In this document: positions 49,975-50,996 of the stretch, piece after piece | Position numbering within the stretch: the stretch's first letter is position 1 | Layout: every line of letters starts with the position of its first letter | NCBI GenBank assembly: GCA_017406005.1 | Contig: JAFQZI010000129.1 | Coordinates: 1 to 50,996 of the forward strand | Direction: 5' to 3' | Source: Oscillospiraceae bacterium | GTDB taxonomy: Bacteria > Bacillota > Clostridia > Oscillospirales > Oscillospiraceae | DNA length: 50,996 nucleotides | Made by a program: the position numbers and the translations under genes | The notes under the pieces: model-generated | What the model was told of the DNA's origin: nothing | What the model saw: only the letters and a program-made list of their open reading frames with translations | Databases searched by the model: none

Positions 49975-50002
49975 CCGGAAAGATGACAGGAATCCTTTCC
50001 GG
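49975..50002. other. Hairpin between divergent promoters
   Basis: CCGGAAAG (49975-49982) pairs with CTTTCCGG (49995-50002), 12-base loop. It lies between the pyrH promoter and the next plus-strand promoter and follows no gene end, so a terminator role is hard to see; possibly a protein site. Confidence 0.4.
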
Positions 50003-50007
50003 GAGGC

Positions 50008-50037
50008 TTGCTTTTTTCCTGCCAAATCCTGTATAAT
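50008..50037 (+). promoter_or_regulatory. Promoter of the small protein/MBL hydrolase operon
   Basis: TTGCTT (50008-50013), 18-base spacer, TATAAT (50032-50037), 31 bases before ATG 50069. Confidence 0.72.
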
Positions 50038-50068
50038 GCAATCAGTTGAGAATGGAAGGTGACTGGAT

Positions 50069-50302
50069 ATGCTGCATTTTTTCCGACGTGAAAAGAAAAA
50101 GAATGATGCTCCCGCATTTTCCCTGACAGAATATGAACCGGTCATCCGCGCAAGCATCTGCACGGGGGAGCGTGTGGCCTGCATGCGAAACCTCGATACC
50201 GGAAAGCTGCATGAGGTGATGCTGATCCGGTCGGACGCGGATCTGGAAGAATTCTGTGAGACTTACGGCCTGCAAAAAAGTGCCGTCAAAACGATTTATT
50301 AA
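50069..50302 (+). CDS. Small protein upstream of the MBL hydrolase, unknown function
   Basis: 77 residues, basic N-terminus (MLHFFRREKKK) then a compact alpha/beta region YEPVIRASICTGERVACMRNLDTGKLHEVMLI. No membrane segment. A proper promoter, AAGGTGA ribosome site and 24-base spacing to the hydrolase gene support it as real. The wording CTGE..A...D..TGK.HEVMLI looks like a conserved family, but I cannot name it. Confidence 0.72.
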   Translation: MLHFFRREKKKNDAPAFSLTEYEPVIRASICTGERVACMRNLDTGKLHEVMLIRSDADLEEFCETYGLQKSAVKTIY

Positions 50303-50326
50303 ACGAAATACAAGGAGGAACATAGC

Positions 50327-50935
50327 ATGGAACTGATCTGGAACGGACATTCCTGTTTTACCGTAAAAACGAAAGACGGAACAGTAGTCCTGGACCCCTT
50401 CGAAGACGGAAAGGTACCCGGTTACAAACCGCTCAGGCTGGAAGCAGACCTCGTGCTGTGCAGCCACGAACACGCTGATCACAACGCCCGCAAGTGCGTA
50501 ACCCTCAGCGGAAAGCCCTGTAGAGTTGCAGTAGAAACGGTTGCCTCCTGGCACGACGATGTGCAAGGGGCAAAACGCGGACCAAACACTATCCATATTC
50601 TGGGTGCGGAAGGCATGCGGATTGCGCATCTCGGCGATCTCGGATGTGCGCTCGATGAGGCACAGGCAGAGGCTCTGAAAGGGCTTGATGCCCTGCTGAT
50701 TCCTGTGGGCGGGTTTTATACCATCAGTGCAGAACGGGCATACGAAATCGTGCAACAGCTGCAGCCTCGTGTCGTCATTCCCATGCATTACAGGGACGCT
50801 ACATACGGATATGACGTTCTTTCAACAAAGGAAGACTACCGGCGTCTCTGCAGCGATGCGGTGGATTACGACACCAATCGGTTGACTCTTACCGCAGATA
50901 CACTGGCGCAGACAGCTTTCCTCCACCAGCCGTAA
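50327..50935 (+). CDS. Metallo-beta-lactamase-fold hydrolase, UlaG-like
   Basis: A 202-residue cytoplasmic metal-dependent hydrolase. WNGHSCFTVKT opens the fold, CSHEHADHNA is the HxHxDH metal motif, AHLGDLG supplies the next Asp/His, and VIPMHYRDATYG the last His. It is near the UlaG/UPF0173 group (lactonases and phosphodiesterase relatives) with no specific substrate evident. AAGGAGG precedes ATG 50327. Second gene after the 77-residue protein. Confidence 0.88.
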   Translation: MELIWNGHSCFTVKTKDGTVVLDPFEDGKVPGYKPLRLEADLVLCSHEHADHNARKCVTLSGKPCRVAVETVASWHDDVQGAKRGPNTIHILGAEGMRIAHLGDLGCALDEAQAEALKGLDALLIPVGGFYTISAERAYEIVQQLQPRVVIPMHYRDATYGYDVLSTKEDYRRLCSDAVDYDTNRLTLTADTLAQTAFLHQP

Positions 50936-50957
50936 ATCCCTCAAAACAGGTAAAGGC

Positions 50958-50996
50958 GTTGTCTCAAAACAGCAAAATAAGCTGAATTGAGGCAAC
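50958..50996. repeat. Inverted repeat at the right edge
   Basis: GTTGTCTCAA (50958-50967) pairs with TTGAGGCAAC (50987-50996), one G-U, with an inner CAGC/GCTG stem (50970-50973 with 50981-50984). No T-tract is visible before the window ends. It may be a 3' hairpin of the MBL gene or one end of a mobile element outside the window. Confidence 0.5.

Overview
The window looks like chromosomal DNA of a mid-GC, low-redundancy Firmicute of the class Clostridia, probably an anaerobic gut or rumen organism. The evidence is a Gram-positive PolC, a Rex redox repressor with its own operator, a pyrH-frr-uppS-dxr-rseP-ispG-polC operon, consensus sigma-A promoters, AGGAGG ribosome binding sites, frequent ATGA start/stop overlaps, and an anaerobic flavin/FeS enoate-reductase-type enzyme. 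There is no IS, phage, integrase or CRISPR array. Species cannot be named from the sequence.

Layout. 1-4.9 kb (minus): a promoter and gene start running off the left edge, a sodium:neurotransmitter-symporter family transporter, and an operon of rhomboid-like protein, FAH-family enzyme and D-Ala-D-Ala carboxypeptidase. 5.1-8.5 kb (plus): rlmB coupled to an 883-residue protein that reads as a decayed P-type ATPase behind a long acidic tail. 8.5-15 kb: a lone glycosyltransferase, a BspA-like leucine-rich secreted protein, a ParB-like/BMP fusion coupled to a phosphoesterase, and an MsmX-type ABC ATPase. 15-21.4 kb (minus): enoate reductase, mnmE, rex, dusB and trmB. 21.5-25.6 kb: tRNA-Pro(UGG), then a three-gene leucine-rich repeat/VWA/MoxR-ATPase cassette bounded on its far side by a decayed 3' half of a tRNA-Pro. 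25.7-30.6 kb: a zinc-ribbon membrane protein diverging from a pair of polymerase/glycosyltransferase-like membrane proteins.

30.6-40.3 kb (minus) is the most distinctive part. A three-gene ABC importer has its own promoter embedded in a long palindrome. Next to it is a tight operon of small membrane protein, SGNH hydrolase, a fusion of a YidC-like insertase domain to a CDP-glycerol-type transferase, and a LicC-like cytidylyltransferase carrying an N-terminal winged helix; a membrane sulfatase/phosphotransferase gene precedes it. The genes suggest import of a small amino-alcohol or phosphonate, CTP activation, and transfer onto a surface polymer. 40.3-49.9 kb (minus) is the housekeeping isoprenoid/translation/replication operon, without cdsA. 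50-51 kb (plus) holds a small conserved-looking protein and an MBL-fold hydrolase.

Between genes there are several structured elements: a dispersed repeat in three copies whose hairpin arms change in a compensatory way, a 161-bp fold-back element, tandem palindromes, and an inverted repeat at the right edge.
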